From assembly GCF_003054175.1 (NCBI RefSeq), contig NZ_QBKN01000006.1, positions 62,001 to 126,000 of the forward strand: a stretch of 64,000 nt of DNA, read 5' to 3'. The stretch is from Allosediminivita pacifica (GTDB lineage: Bacteria; Pseudomonadota; Alphaproteobacteria; Rhodobacterales; Rhodobacteraceae). Within the stretch, counting starts at the first letter, position 1. Each line of letters opens with the position of its first letter. Made by a program: the position numbers and the translations under genes. Shown here piece after piece: positions 16,219 through 25,216 of this stretch. Below the pieces are notes generated by a model. The model worked only from the letters and a program-made list of their open reading frames with translations, was not told the origin of the DNA and searched no databases.

Positions 16219-19200
16219 TTACTCTTCGAACTCGATGAGCAGGTCCTTGGCGTCGATCTGGCCGCCGGGCTGAACGTGCACCGCCTTGACCGTGGCGTCG
16301 CGCTCGGCGTGCAGGCCGGTTTCCATCTTCATGGCCTCGATGGTCAGCAGCAGGTCGCCTTCCTTGACCTTCGATCCCGGCTGAACCGCGATCGAGGCGA
16401 CGACGCCGGGCATGGGCGCGCCGACGTGGGCGGCGTTGCCCGGTTCGGCCTTGGGCTTGGCGCCCTTGGCCGCGCCGGACTTGCGGTCGGGCACGCGGAT
16501 CGTGCGGGGCTGGCCGTTCAGCTCGAAGAAGACGCGGACCTCGCCATCGTCCTGCGTTTCGCCCACGGTGACGAGGCGGATTTCCAGCGTCTTGCCGGGG
16601 TCGATCTCGGCAGTGATCTCCTCCTCGGGCTCCATCCCGTAGAAGAAGGTCCGCGTCGGCAGGCTGCGCACGGGGCCGTACCTCTGGTGACGTTCCACGT
16701 AGTCGGTGAAGACCTTGGGATACATCAACCAGCCGTTCAGGTCCTCGCGGTCGATCTCCACGTCTTCCCACTTGGCGTTGAGCTCGGCATGGGCGGCGTC
16801 GAGGTCGACGGGCTCGAGATGCTTGCCGGGGCGGTCCTTGCGGGGTTTCTCGCCCTTGAGCACCTTCTTGGTAATGCCTTCGGGAAAGCCGCCCGGCGGG
16901 AAGCCGAGATCGCCGCGCATCATGCCGATGACGCTGTCGGGGAAGCTCACGTCCTTCTTGGGGTCTTCCACATCTTCGCGGGTGAGACCCTGGCTGACCA
17001 TCATCAGCGCCATGTCGCCGACAACCTTGGAAGACGGCGTGACCTTTACGATGTCACCGAACATCATGTTCACGTCTCGGTAGGTCTTGGCGACCTCGTG
17101 CCAGCGTTCCTCGAGCCCCATGGAGCGCGCCTGCGCCTTTAGGTTGGTGAACTGGCCGCCCGGCATCTCGTGAAGATACACCTCGGAGGCAGGGGCCTGC
17201 TGGCCGCTTTCGAAGGCGGCGTACTGGCCGCGGACGGTCTCCCAGTAGTTGGAGATCTCGCGGATCGCGCCGATGTCGAGGCCGGTGTCGCGCTCGGTGA
17301 AGCGCAGCGACTCGACGATGCTGCCGAGGGTCGGCTGGCTGGTGTTGCCCGAAAGCGCGTCCATGGCCGCGTCGACCGCATCGACGCCTGCGCGCACGCA
17401 TTCCATGACGGTGGCGATGGCCGCGCCGCTGGTGTCATGGGTGTGGAAGTGGACGGGCAGGCCCACCTCTTCCTTGAGCGCCTTGATGAGCATGTGGGCC
17501 GCGCTGGGTTTCAGCAGGCCCGCCATGTCCTTGAGCCCGAGAACATGGGCACCGGCGTCCCGCAGTTCCTTGCCCATGGAGACGTAGTACTTCAGGTCAT
17601 ACTTGGCGCGTTCGGGGTCAAGGATGTCACCCGTGTAGCAGACGGTGCCTTCGCAGATCTTGCCGCTGTCGATCACCGCGTCCATGGCGACGCGCATGTT
17701 TTCGACCCAGTTGAGGCTGTCGAAGACTCGGAAGACGTCGACGCCGCTTTCGGCTGCCTGGCGCACGAATTCCTGCACGACGTTGTCGGGGTAGTTGGTG
17801 TAGCCGACACCATTCGAGCCGCGCAGAAGCATCTGCGTCATGATGTTGGGCATCCGCGCGCGGATGTCGCGCAGGCGCTGCCAGGGGCATTCCTGAAGGA
17901 AGCGGTAGGCCACGTCGAAGGTGGCGCCGCCCCAGCATTCCACGCTGTAGAGCCCCGAGAGCTTGCTGGCATAGGCGGGCGCGACCTTGATCATGTCGAG
18001 CGAGCGCATCCGCGTGGCCAGCAGCGACTGGTGGCCGTCGCGCATGGTGGTGTCGGTGATGAGCACGTGCTTCTGCTCGGCCAGCCAGTCGGCCACGGCC
18101 TGCGGGCCCTTCTCGTCGAGCAGCGTGCGGGTGCCTGCGGGCGGGGTTTCGTCCCAGGGGACCTCGGGTGCCTTCGGGGGCTTGAGGTCGGCGGCGGGAC
18201 GGGCGCGCCCGGCCACCTCGGGGTGCTCGTTCACCGTGATGTCGGCGATGTAGGTCAGCACCTTGGTCGCGCGGTCGCGGCGCTTCTTGAAGTCGAAGAG
18301 CTCTGGTGTCTCGTCGATGAACTTCGTCGTATACTGGTTGGTGCGGAAGGTTTCGTGCCGCAGCAGGTTGATGACGAAGTCGATGTTGGTGCTGACGCCG
18401 CGAATGCGAAATTCGCGCAGGGCGCGGTCCATCCGGGCGATGGCCTTTTCGGGCGTCGGCGCCTTGGCGGTGACCTTCACCAGCAGCGAATCGTAGTAGC
18501 GGGTGATGACGCCGCCGGCATAGGCGGTGCCCCCGTCGAGCCGGATGCCCATGCCTGTGGCCGAGCGGTAGGCCGTGATGCGGCCGTAGTCGGGGATGAA
18601 GTTGTTCATCGGATCTTCGGTGGTGATCCGGGTCTGCAGCGCGTGGCCGGTCAGGCGCACGTCGTACTGGCTGGCACGGCCCGTCGCCTCGGAGAGCGAC
18701 TTGCCCTCGGCGATCATGATCTGAGCCTGCACGATGTCGATGCCGGTGACCTCTTCTGTCACCGTGTGTTCGACCTGCACGCGCGGGTTCACCTCGATGA
18801 AGTAGAACTGGCCGGTCTCCATATCCATCAGGAATTCGACCGTGCCGGCGCATTCGTAGTTCACGTGCGAGCAGATCTTGCGGCCAAGCTCGCAGAGTTC
18901 TTCGCGCTGGGCCTCGCTCAGATATGGCGCCGGGGCGCGCTCGACGACCTTCTGGTTGCGGCGCTGGACCGAGCAGTCGCGTTCGTAGAGGTGGTAGATG
19001 TTGCCCATCTTGTCGCCGAGGATCTGGACCTCGACGTGGCGGGCACGGGTGATCATCTTCTCGAGGTAGCCCTCGCCGTTGCCGAAGGCGGCCTCGGCTT
19101 CGCGGCGCCCTTCGAGCACCTTTTCCTTCAGCTCCTTGGCGTCGTTGACCGGACGCATGCCGCGTCCGCCGCCGCCCCAGCTTGCCTTGAGCATGAGGGG

Positions 19201-19668
19201 AAAGCCGATTTCCTCGGCTTCCTTGGTGATGGCGTCGAAGTCGTCGCCCAGCACCTCGGTCGCGGGGATGACGGGCACGCCCGCCTCGACCGCGACGCGC
19301 CGGGCGCTCGCCTTGTCGCCGAGCGCGCGCATGGTTTCGGCGCGCGGGCCGATGAAGGTGATCCCGGCCTCGGCGCAGGCGTCCACGAACTCGGGGTTCT
19401 CGGAGAGGAGGCCGTAGCCGGGGTGGATCGCGTCGGCGCCCGACATCTTGGCGACACGGATGATCTCGGGGATCGAGAGGTAGGCCTGAACGGGGCCGAG
19501 CCCCTCGCCGATGCGGTAAGCCTCGTCCGCCTTGAAACGGTGCAGGCCGAGCTTGTCCTCCTCGGCGTAGATGGCGACGGTGCGTTTGCCCATCTCGTTG
19601 GCGGCACGCATGATCCGGATCGCGATCTCGCCCCGGTTGGCGATGAGGATTTTCTTGAACTCGGACAT
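16219..19668 (-). CDS. pyc: Pyruvate carboxylase
   Basis: A 1149-residue single-chain biotin enzyme that carboxylates pyruvate to oxaloacetate, an anaplerotic step. The biotin carboxylase domain comes first (KKILIANRGEIAIRI, then HPGYGLLSE, the glycine-rich WGGGGRGM ATP loop, and FIEVNPRVQVEHTVTEE). The carboxyltransferase barrel follows (TTMRDGHQSLLATRMRS with a metal ligand Asp, and later HFHTHDTSG). The C-terminal biotinyl domain carries the biotinylated Lys in IEAMKMETG. Full family length. The start at 19668 has a GGAGG site; the frame is open further upstream but without family similarity. It is a stand-alone transcription unit. Confidence 0.97.
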   Translation of the reverse strand: MSEFKKILIANRGEIAIRIMRAANEMGKRTVAIYAEEDKLGLHRFKADEAYRIGEGLGPVQAYLSIPEIIRVAKMSGADAIHPGYGLLSENPEFVDACAEAGITFIGPRAETMRALGDKASARRVAVEAGVPVIPATEVLGDDFDAITKEAEEIGFPLMLKASWGGGGRGMRPVNDAKELKEKVLEGRREAEAAFGNGEGYLEKMITRARHVEVQILGDKMGNIYHLYERDCSVQRRNQKVVERAPAPYLSEAQREELCELGRKICSHVNYECAGTVEFLMDMETGQFYFIEVNPRVQVEHTVTEEVTGIDIVQAQIMIAEGKSLSEATGRASQYDVRLTGHALQTRITTEDPMNNFIPDYGRITAYRSATGMGIRLDGGTAYAGGVITRYYDSLLVKVTAKAPTPEKAIARMDRALREFRIRGVSTNIDFVINLLRHETFRTNQYTTKFIDETPELFDFKKRRDRATKVLTYIADITVNEHPEVAGRARPAADLKPPKAPEVPWDETPPAGTRTLLDEKGPQAVADWLAEQKHVLITDTTMRDGHQSLLATRMRSLDMIKVAPAYASKLSGLYSVECWGGATFDVAYRFLQECPWQRLRDIRARMPNIMTQMLLRGSNGVGYTNYPDNVVQEFVRQAAESGVDVFRVFDSLNWVENMRVAMDAVIDSGKICEGTVCYTGDILDPERAKYDLKYYVSMGKELRDAGAHVLGLKDMAGLLKPSAAHMLIKALKEEVGLPVHFHTHDTSGAAIATVMECVRAGVDAVDAAMDALSGNTSQPTLGSIVESLRFTERDTGLDIGAIREISNYWETVRGQYAAFESGQQAPASEVYLHEMPGGQFTNLKAQARSMGLEERWHEVAKTYRDVNMMFGDIVKVTPSSKVVGDMALMMVSQGLTREDVEDPKKDVSFPDSVIGMMRGDLGFPPGGFPEGITKKVLKGEKPRKDRPGKHLEPVDLDAAHAELNAKWEDVEIDREDLNGWLMYPKVFTDYVERHQRYGPVRSLPTRTFFYGMEPEEEITAEIDPGKTLEIRLVTVGETQDDGEVRVFFELNGQPRTIRVPDRKSGAAKGAKPKAEPGNAAHVGAPMPGVVASIAVQPGSKVKEGDLLLTIEAMKMETGLHAERDATVKAVHVQPGGQIDAKDLLIEFEE

Positions 19669-19951
19669 GTGCCAGCCTCCCTCGTATTGTGCACTTGCAG
19701 AAATTTGTAGGACGTTTCGTTGGGGGCCACAATGTCGCAAGTGGGGGAATGGATCACAGCTGTGCCACTGGCGCGCCAGATCGCGCCCGGCTGACTGGGC
19801 CGCGAGGAACAAGGTCCCGAGCAGTGCCGTTTCCACCTTAGCCCGGCTTGGTCATCGGCCAACGCTTGGGGTAACCGGATGCCCCTGCGCTCTGCGCCGG
19901 TGGCACCGGGAGCGTCGTCCCGCCCCACCGGGGCGGCGCATTCCCGTTGCC

Positions 19952-21094
19952 TTATCCGTCCAGCGACAGCGCGAGCCCTCGCACGTCGCCTGGCCGGGCC
20001 AAACCGAGTTGCCCGAGGTTTGCGATCAGGTCCCGCTTGAGGATCTCCACGAGATGTGCCGGCCCTGCCTCGCCGAGCGCGGACAGCGCGTAGTGAAAGG
20101 CGCGGCCCAGCATGGTGAAATCCGCGCCGAGCGCCATGGCCCGGAGGATGTCGAGCCCGCCTTCGATGCCGCTGTCGAAGATCAACGGCAGGTCGGTGGC
20201 GGCCCTTACCCGCGGCAGCGCGTCAATGGCGGCGGGGCCGCCGTCGAACTGACGCCCTGCGTGGTTCGAAATCCATATGGCATCGACACCCGCTTCCTCG
20301 ATCCGGCTTGCATCCCCGCCGCGCAGCACGCCCTTGACGATCAGGTGCCCCTGCCAGTGATCGCGCAGCCAGTGCAGGTAGTCCCAGTCGGGCGCCGTGC
20401 GCAGCAGGTAGCCGATGTGCGCGGTCGGATCGCGGCTTTCCATGTCGCGGCTGTAGGGATCGAGCGTGGCCATGTGCGGCATGCCGTGCCGCAGCCTCTG
20501 AAGCGCCCAGGTGGGCCGGATGGCGCATTGCAGGGCCACGCGGGGCGTGAGCCGCGGCGGTTGGGTGAGGCCGGAGCGCAGGATGCGCTCGCGGCGCGAG
20601 GCGACAGGCACGTCGACGGTCAGAACGAGGCCAGTGAAGCCCGCGTCCCGGGAGCGGGCGAGCATGTCGCGGCGGATCTCGGGGTCGCGCGGCGGATACA
20701 GCTGGAACCAACCGGCGGGGCCGAGATGGGGACCGACCTCCTCGGGGGCTGCGGTCGCGACGGTCGAGAGGCTATAGGGGATGCCCGCCGTGGCGGCGGT
20801 GCGGGCGAGGGTGGTTTCGGCGCCCGGGCGGATCAGGCCGGACATGCCGACCGGGGCGATGCCCACCGGCAGGGCGTGGGCCTGGCCGAGGAAGTCGGTG
20901 GACAGGTCGGCGGCGATCTCGCCGCGCAGCACCGGCGGCTCGAAGAGCACCCGGTCGAGGGCGGCGCGGTTGCGGGCCTGCGCAGACTCTGCACCCGTGC
21001 CGCTGTCGAGGTACTCCCAGACGAAGCGCGGCAGGCGCCGTCGGGCCGCGCGGCGCAGGTCGGAAATGGCGGGATAGCGTGCGTTGAGGTCCAT
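19952..21094 (-). CDS. FMN-dependent alpha-hydroxy-acid oxidase/L-lactate dehydrogenase
   Basis: A 380-residue FMN barrel of the LldD/glycolate oxidase family that oxidises L-2-hydroxy acids to 2-oxo acids. YPAISDLRRAARRRLPRFVWEYLDSG is the typical N-terminus. APVGMSGLIRPGAE, the Lys of LIVKGVL, the catalytic His of SNHAGRQFDG and the phosphate loop DSGIEGGLDILRAMALGAD are present. The family usually reads SNHGGRQ; here Gly is Ala. With pyruvate carboxylase next door on the same strand it could feed lactate-derived pyruvate into the TCA cycle, but the 283-base gap suggests separate promoters. The start at 21094 is at the conserved N-terminus. Confidence 0.92.
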   Translation of the reverse strand: MDLNARYPAISDLRRAARRRLPRFVWEYLDSGTGAESAQARNRAALDRVLFEPPVLRGEIAADLSTDFLGQAHALPVGIAPVGMSGLIRPGAETTLARTAATAGIPYSLSTVATAAPEEVGPHLGPAGWFQLYPPRDPEIRRDMLARSRDAGFTGLVLTVDVPVASRRERILRSGLTQPPRLTPRVALQCAIRPTWALQRLRHGMPHMATLDPYSRDMESRDPTAHIGYLLRTAPDWDYLHWLRDHWQGHLIVKGVLRGGDASRIEEAGVDAIWISNHAGRQFDGGPAAIDALPRVRAATDLPLIFDSGIEGGLDILRAMALGADFTMLGRAFHYALSALGEAGPAHLVEILKRDLIANLGQLGLARPGDVRGLALSLDG

Positions 21095-21216
21095 GGCGGT
21101 ATCTGGCGCCGGGCAGGGCGTCTTGTCCACCGTCCTGGACGGTATGGCCGTTGAGGCGTGCGCAGATCGCCGGTCGCGGCCTAGCGGCGGCGGCGGTTTT
21201 CCCCAAGAGAATGTGC

Positions 21217-21231
21217 GAACAAATCGGAAAC
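21217..21231. promoter_or_regulatory. LexA-like box before UvrD/PcrA helicase
   Basis: GAAC-N7-AAAC lies 41 bases upstream of the helicase ATG. The alphaproteobacterial LexA site is GTTC-N7-GTTC (GAAC-N7-GAAC on the other strand), so this differs at one position. Its location between the divergent oxidase and helicase genes is right for an SOS operator. Confidence 0.45.
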
Positions 21232-21272
21232 GCTGCTTTATCTCGGGGCATGGCGACGCTACATTGCCGCGC

Positions 21273-23651
21273 ATGAGCAGCTTCGACGATATGGACGCCT
21301 TCGAGGCGGCATCTCTATCCGCGCGCGCCATGGCCGCGCGGCCGGCCCCCTATCTGGACAGCCTCAACCCCGCGCAGCGCGAGGCGGTCGAGCATCTCGA
21401 CGGTCCGGTGCTGATGCTGGCGGGCGCGGGCACCGGCAAGACCAAGGCGCTGACGACGCGGATCGTGCACCTGCTCAACACCGGGCGGGCGCGCCCGAAC
21501 GAGATCTTGTCGGTGACCTTCACCAACAAGGCCGCGCGCGAGATGAAGTCGCGGGTCTCGGCCACGCTGGGCCAGACGGTCGAGGGGATGCCTTGGCTCG
21601 GCACCTTCCACGCCATTTGCGTGAAGCTGCTGCGGCGGCACGCGGAGCTGGTTGAGCTGAAGTCGAACTTCACGATCCTCGACCGCGACGATCAGATCCG
21701 CTTGCTCAAGCAGCTGATCCAGGCCGCGGGCATCGACGAGAAGCGCTGGCCCGCGCGGCAGTTGTCCTCGATCATCGACGACTGGAAGAACCGCGCACTG
21801 ACGCCCGACAAGGTGCCTGCCGCCGATGCGGGCGCCTACAACCACAAGGGTCCACAGCTTTACGCCCAGTACCAGGCGCGCCTGCGCGAGCTGAACGCCT
21901 GCGATTTCGGCGACCTGCTGCTGCACATGGTGACGATCTTCCAGACGCATCCGGACGTGCTGGAGCAATACCAGCGCTGGTTCCGCTATATCCTCGTGGA
22001 CGAATACCAGGATACCAACGTCGCGCAGTATCTCTGGCTGCGGCTGCTGGCGCAGGGGCATCGCAACATCTGTTGCGTGGGCGACGACGACCAGTCGATC
22101 TACGGATGGCGCGGCGCCGAGGTGGGCAACATCCTGCGGTTTGAGAAGGATTTCCCCGGCGCACATGTGGTGCGGCTGGAGCAGAACTACCGCTCGACCC
22201 CGCATATCCTCGCCGCCGCGTCGAACGTGATCCGGGGCAACAGCTCGCGGCTGGGCAAGGAGCTCTGGACCGAGGCCGACAGCGGCGAGAAGGTGCGCCT
22301 GATCGGCCACTGGGATGGCGAGGAAGAGGCCCGCTGGATTGGGGAGGAGGTCGAGTCGATGCAGGCTGGCACGCGGGGCATGGCGCCGCGCGGGCTCGAC
22401 GACATGGCGATCCTCGTGCGGGCCTCGCACCAGATGCGGGCCTTCGAGGACCGCTTCCTGACGATCGGGTTGCCCTACCGGGTGATCGGCGGGCCGCGCT
22501 TCTACGAGCGGCTCGAGATCCGCGATGCCATGGCCTATTTTCGGCTGGTGGTTTCGCCCGAGGACGACCTCGCCTTCGAGCGGATCGTGAACACGCCCAA
22601 GCGGGGGCTCGGCGACAAGGCGCAGCAGACGATCCAGCGCATCGCGCGGGACAACGGCCTGCCGCTGGTCGAGGGCGCGCGCCGGGCCGTCGAGGACGGG
22701 GCCATCAAGGGCAAGGGCGGCGCCGCGCTGCGCGAGCTTCTGGACGGGCTGGTCCGCTGGGGCCGCATGACCGGCGATCCGGACATGACCCACATGGAGC
22801 TGGCCGAGGTGATCCTAGACGAGAGCGGCTATACCGGCATGTGGCAGGCCGACAAGACGCCCGAGGCGCCGGGCCGGCTGGAGAACCTCAAGGAGCTGGT
22901 GAAGGCGCTCGAGGGCTTCGAGAACCTGCAGGGCTTCCTCGAGCACGTGAGCCTCGTCATGGACAACGAGAGCGACGACGGCGGCGAGAAGGTGTCGATC
23001 ATGACGCTGCACGCGGCCAAAGGGCTGGAGTTTCCCGTGGTCTTCCTGCCGGGCTGGGAGGACGGGCTGTTCCCCTCGCAGCGGAGCATGGACGAGAGCG
23101 GCGTGAAGGGCCTCGAAGAGGAGCGGCGGCTGGCCTACGTGGGCATCACCCGCGCCGAGGAGGTCTGCACGATCAGCTTCGCCGGCAATCGCCGGGTTTT
23201 CGGCCAGTGGCAGAGCCAGATGCCCTCGCGCTTCATCGACGAGCTGCCCGAGGATCATGTGGAGGTGCTGACGCCGCCGGGGCTGTACGGCGGCGGCTAC
23301 GGGGCCGCGGGCATGTCGGCCAGCGCCTCGCCGCAGATCATGGCGGGGCAGGCGAGCGGGCTGCATGACCGGGCGAGCCGGGCGGACGTCTACAATTCGC
23401 CGGGCTGGAAGCGGATGCAGGCGCGCAGCCAGGAGCGACCCGTGAGCCAGCCGCGCGAGAGCCGGGCGCAGGTGATCGACCTCGACGCCGTGTCGTCCTT
23501 CGAGACCGGGCAGCGGGTCTTCCACCAGAAGTTCGGCTACGGCGAAATCATCGGCATCGAGGGCGACAAGCTGGAGGTGGCCTTCGAGAAGGCGGGGACC
23601 AAGAAGGTCGTGGCCAAGTTCGTGCACGCCGAGGATGACGTGCCCTTTTGA
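21273..23651 (+). CDS. UvrD/PcrA-type 3'-5' DNA helicase
   Basis: A 792-residue superfamily 1A helicase. Motifs appear in order: the Q-motif LNPAQREAVEH, Walker A GAGTGKTKAL near residue 53, SVTFTNKAAREM, LVDEYQDTN (Walker B), GDDDQSIYGWRGA, QNYRSTPHIL, then MTLHAAKGLEFPVVFLPG and RRLAYVGITRAEE. The last 60 residues form the Tudor-like PcrA/UvrD tail (FETGQRVFHQKFGYGEIIGIEGD) that contacts RNA polymerase in related proteins. It unwinds DNA in mismatch and excision repair and in transcription conflicts. The start at 21273 is the first Met before conserved sequence. Confidence 0.95.
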   Translation: MSSFDDMDAFEAASLSARAMAARPAPYLDSLNPAQREAVEHLDGPVLMLAGAGTGKTKALTTRIVHLLNTGRARPNEILSVTFTNKAAREMKSRVSATLGQTVEGMPWLGTFHAICVKLLRRHAELVELKSNFTILDRDDQIRLLKQLIQAAGIDEKRWPARQLSSIIDDWKNRALTPDKVPAADAGAYNHKGPQLYAQYQARLRELNACDFGDLLLHMVTIFQTHPDVLEQYQRWFRYILVDEYQDTNVAQYLWLRLLAQGHRNICCVGDDDQSIYGWRGAEVGNILRFEKDFPGAHVVRLEQNYRSTPHILAAASNVIRGNSSRLGKELWTEADSGEKVRLIGHWDGEEEARWIGEEVESMQAGTRGMAPRGLDDMAILVRASHQMRAFEDRFLTIGLPYRVIGGPRFYERLEIRDAMAYFRLVVSPEDDLAFERIVNTPKRGLGDKAQQTIQRIARDNGLPLVEGARRAVEDGAIKGKGGAALRELLDGLVRWGRMTGDPDMTHMELAEVILDESGYTGMWQADKTPEAPGRLENLKELVKALEGFENLQGFLEHVSLVMDNESDDGGEKVSIMTLHAAKGLEFPVVFLPGWEDGLFPSQRSMDESGVKGLEEERRLAYVGITRAEEVCTISFAGNRRVFGQWQSQMPSRFIDELPEDHVEVLTPPGLYGGGYGAAGMSASASPQIMAGQASGLHDRASRADVYNSPGWKRMQARSQERPVSQPRESRAQVIDLDAVSSFETGQRVFHQKFGYGEIIGIEGDKLEVAFEKAGTKKVVAKFVHAEDDVPF

Positions 23652-23772
23652 GGTGTCCCGGGCCGGGACATCCTGGCGCTTCAATGAACTCAATGGCTTG
23701 CAGAGACGGTTTAACCGGATCTTAGGAATGTCCCCGATTTTCGGGATCTTGTCCGTGATGGCGGAGGAGCCA

Positions 23773-23834
23773 GGGGCGCTGCCCCTCTGGCGCCTTTGGC
23801 GCCATTCACCCCGAGGTATTTGGGGCGAGAAGAA
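23773..23834 (+). repeat. Dispersed hairpin repeat, copy A
   Basis: Consists of GGGGCGCTGCCCC (first hairpin), TGGCGCC-TTT-GGCGCCA (second hairpin), then the core CCCCGAGGTATTT-GGGGCG-AGAAGAA. The same architecture recurs at 23907, 40376 (inverted) and 46181 (inverted). Confidence 0.85.
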
Positions 23835-23906
23835 GCTGGGGCGAGACCGTTGTGGATGGGGGCGGCAGGGTTCGGGCTCTCGCTGGTGTGGCGGGCGGTA
23901 CCTTTC

Positions 23907-23970
23907 GGGGGCGCTGCCCCCATTGGCGCCTGCGGCGCCATTCCCCCCGAGATATTTGAGCCAAGAAGAA
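23907..23970 (+). repeat. Dispersed hairpin repeat, copy B
   Basis: Same order as copy A: GGGGGCGCTGCCCCC, then TGGCGCC-TGC-GGCGCCA, then CCCCCGAGATATTT and AAGAAGAA. The core differs from the other copies by one base (GAGATATTT instead of GAGGTATTT). Confidence 0.85.
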
Positions 23971-24031
23971 GGGGGCGGTTTGGGCCGAGGGCTTCAACGC
24001 GGGGGGCGGGCCGGTGTTGCGGGGCTGCGGG

Positions 24032-25111
24032 TCAGACGCTTCCGCTGGAGGAGAGCATTACGGCGAAGGGTCGGGTGACGCGGATCTCGGCCAGCACGAG
24101 CACGAGGCTTGCGGTCATCGGCACGGCGAGGAGCGTGCCGGGCAGGCCCCAGAGCGCGCTCCAGAAGGCAAGCGAGATCAGCACCGCGAAGGGGCTGAGG
24201 TTGAAGGCGCGCCCCATCATCCGCGGCTCGAGGTAGCCGCCCACCACGATCTGCGCGGTGGAAAGAGCGAGGATCACGATCCCGGTCATCCAGAGCATGC
24301 CGAACTGGGCGAGGCTGAGCAGCGCCGGGAGCAGCACGCCGATCAGCGATCCGATGTAGGGGATGTAGTTCAGGAAGGCGATGAGCACGGCCCAGAAGAG
24401 CGCGAACTCGATCCCCAGCAGCAGCATGATCGCGTAGGAGACCGCGCCGAGGATGACGTTGACCGTGGTCTTGACGAAGAGGTACTGGCCGATTCTTTCG
24501 TTCACATGCGCGAGGATCGACAGCGTACGGTCGCCGAGCTGCGGATCGCCCGCCGCGATGATGACCTTGCGCGCGAGCACGCCGCGCTCGGCCATGAAGA
24601 AGGCCGAGTAGAGCACCACGAGGAAAAGCGTGGTGCCGAAGCCGCGCAGCGACAGCAGGGCGGGCGCGATCAGCGAGCGTGCGTCGAACTGGTCGAAGGT
24701 GGCGCTGCGGAGGTTTTCCCATGTGGGCTCGTCGTCGATGCCGACGAGGCTCGCGGTGCGGGTGAGCAGCAGGTCGAGGTTCGATTCGTAGCGCGGCAGG
24801 GCGGCGGCGATCTGGGCGAGGTTGTTGATGACCAGCACGAAGAGCAGGACGACCGCCACGGCGAAGCCGAGCAGGATCAGCGTGCGCCGTGCCCAGGGGG
24901 GGAAGCGGCGCAGGAGTGGCACGCGGTCGATGCTCGCCGCGGCGGTGGAGAGCACGTAGACCGAGATGATCGCCGCCAGGAGCGGCAGCAAGACGGGCTT
25001 GCCCACCCAGAGCAGCCAGCCGATCATGACGGTCAGGGCGGTTCCGTATGTTGCGCTCTTGAGGGTCAGCCTGGCACCTTCGCGGTAGGGGGATTGCCGT
25101 GTCGCGGGCAA
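24032..25111 (-). CDS. AI-2E family transporter (PerM-like)
   Basis: A 359-residue inner-membrane protein of the AI-2E exporter/PerM family. Eight or so hydrophobic segments are seen: a tight pair near the N-terminus (VMIGWLLWVGKPVLLPLLAAIISVYVL), one at 76-95, a long soluble loop, then a C-terminal bundle with FALFWAVLIAFLNYIPYIGSLIGVLLP, the most conserved family block. Substrates of most members are unproven; some export autoinducer-2, others move ions. The listed start is a TTG preceded by no strong ribosome site, so a downstream start is possible. Confidence 0.88.
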   Translation of the reverse strand: MPATRQSPYREGARLTLKSATYGTALTVMIGWLLWVGKPVLLPLLAAIISVYVLSTAAASIDRVPLLRRFPPWARRTLILLGFAVAVVLLFVLVINNLAQIAAALPRYESNLDLLLTRTASLVGIDDEPTWENLRSATFDQFDARSLIAPALLSLRGFGTTLFLVVLYSAFFMAERGVLARKVIIAAGDPQLGDRTLSILAHVNERIGQYLFVKTTVNVILGAVSYAIMLLLGIEFALFWAVLIAFLNYIPYIGSLIGVLLPALLSLAQFGMLWMTGIVILALSTAQIVVGGYLEPRMMGRAFNLSPFAVLISLAFWSALWGLPGTLLAVPMTASLVLVLAEIRVTRPFAVMLSSSGSV

Positions 25112-25216
25112 TTAAGCGCAGGACGGAGGCGAGGTACAGCCCCGCCATGCGGGGCCGCCGCCCGCAGGCCATCCGGGGCGGTCCTCTGCCGGATTGTCGG
25201 GCGCAGGCGGTGCCTC

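Larger units (their letters stand above)
23652..24031. other. Intergenic region with two copies of a dispersed repeat
   Basis: 380 bases between the convergent helicase and AI-2E-type transporter genes. It contains two copies of the hairpin-rich repeat (23773-23834 and 23907-23970), separated by about 70 bases of G-rich sequence. No protein-coding frame here looks real. Confidence 0.8.

Noticed and set aside
17170-19710. An 846-codon plus-strand open frame opposite the pyruvate carboxylase gene
   Set aside because: It is the complement of a clearly real, fully conserved gene. Its translation is rich in Val, Gly, His and Asp with no recognisable motif, as expected for an antisense frame in GC-rich DNA.
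19686-19743. ATTGTG-CACTTGC followed 30 bases later by CACAAT-GTC-GCAAGTG upstream of pyruvate carboxylase
   Set aside because: Each half is complementary to its partner, but the order is crossed, so it is not a simple palindrome. With no known matching operator it may be chance.
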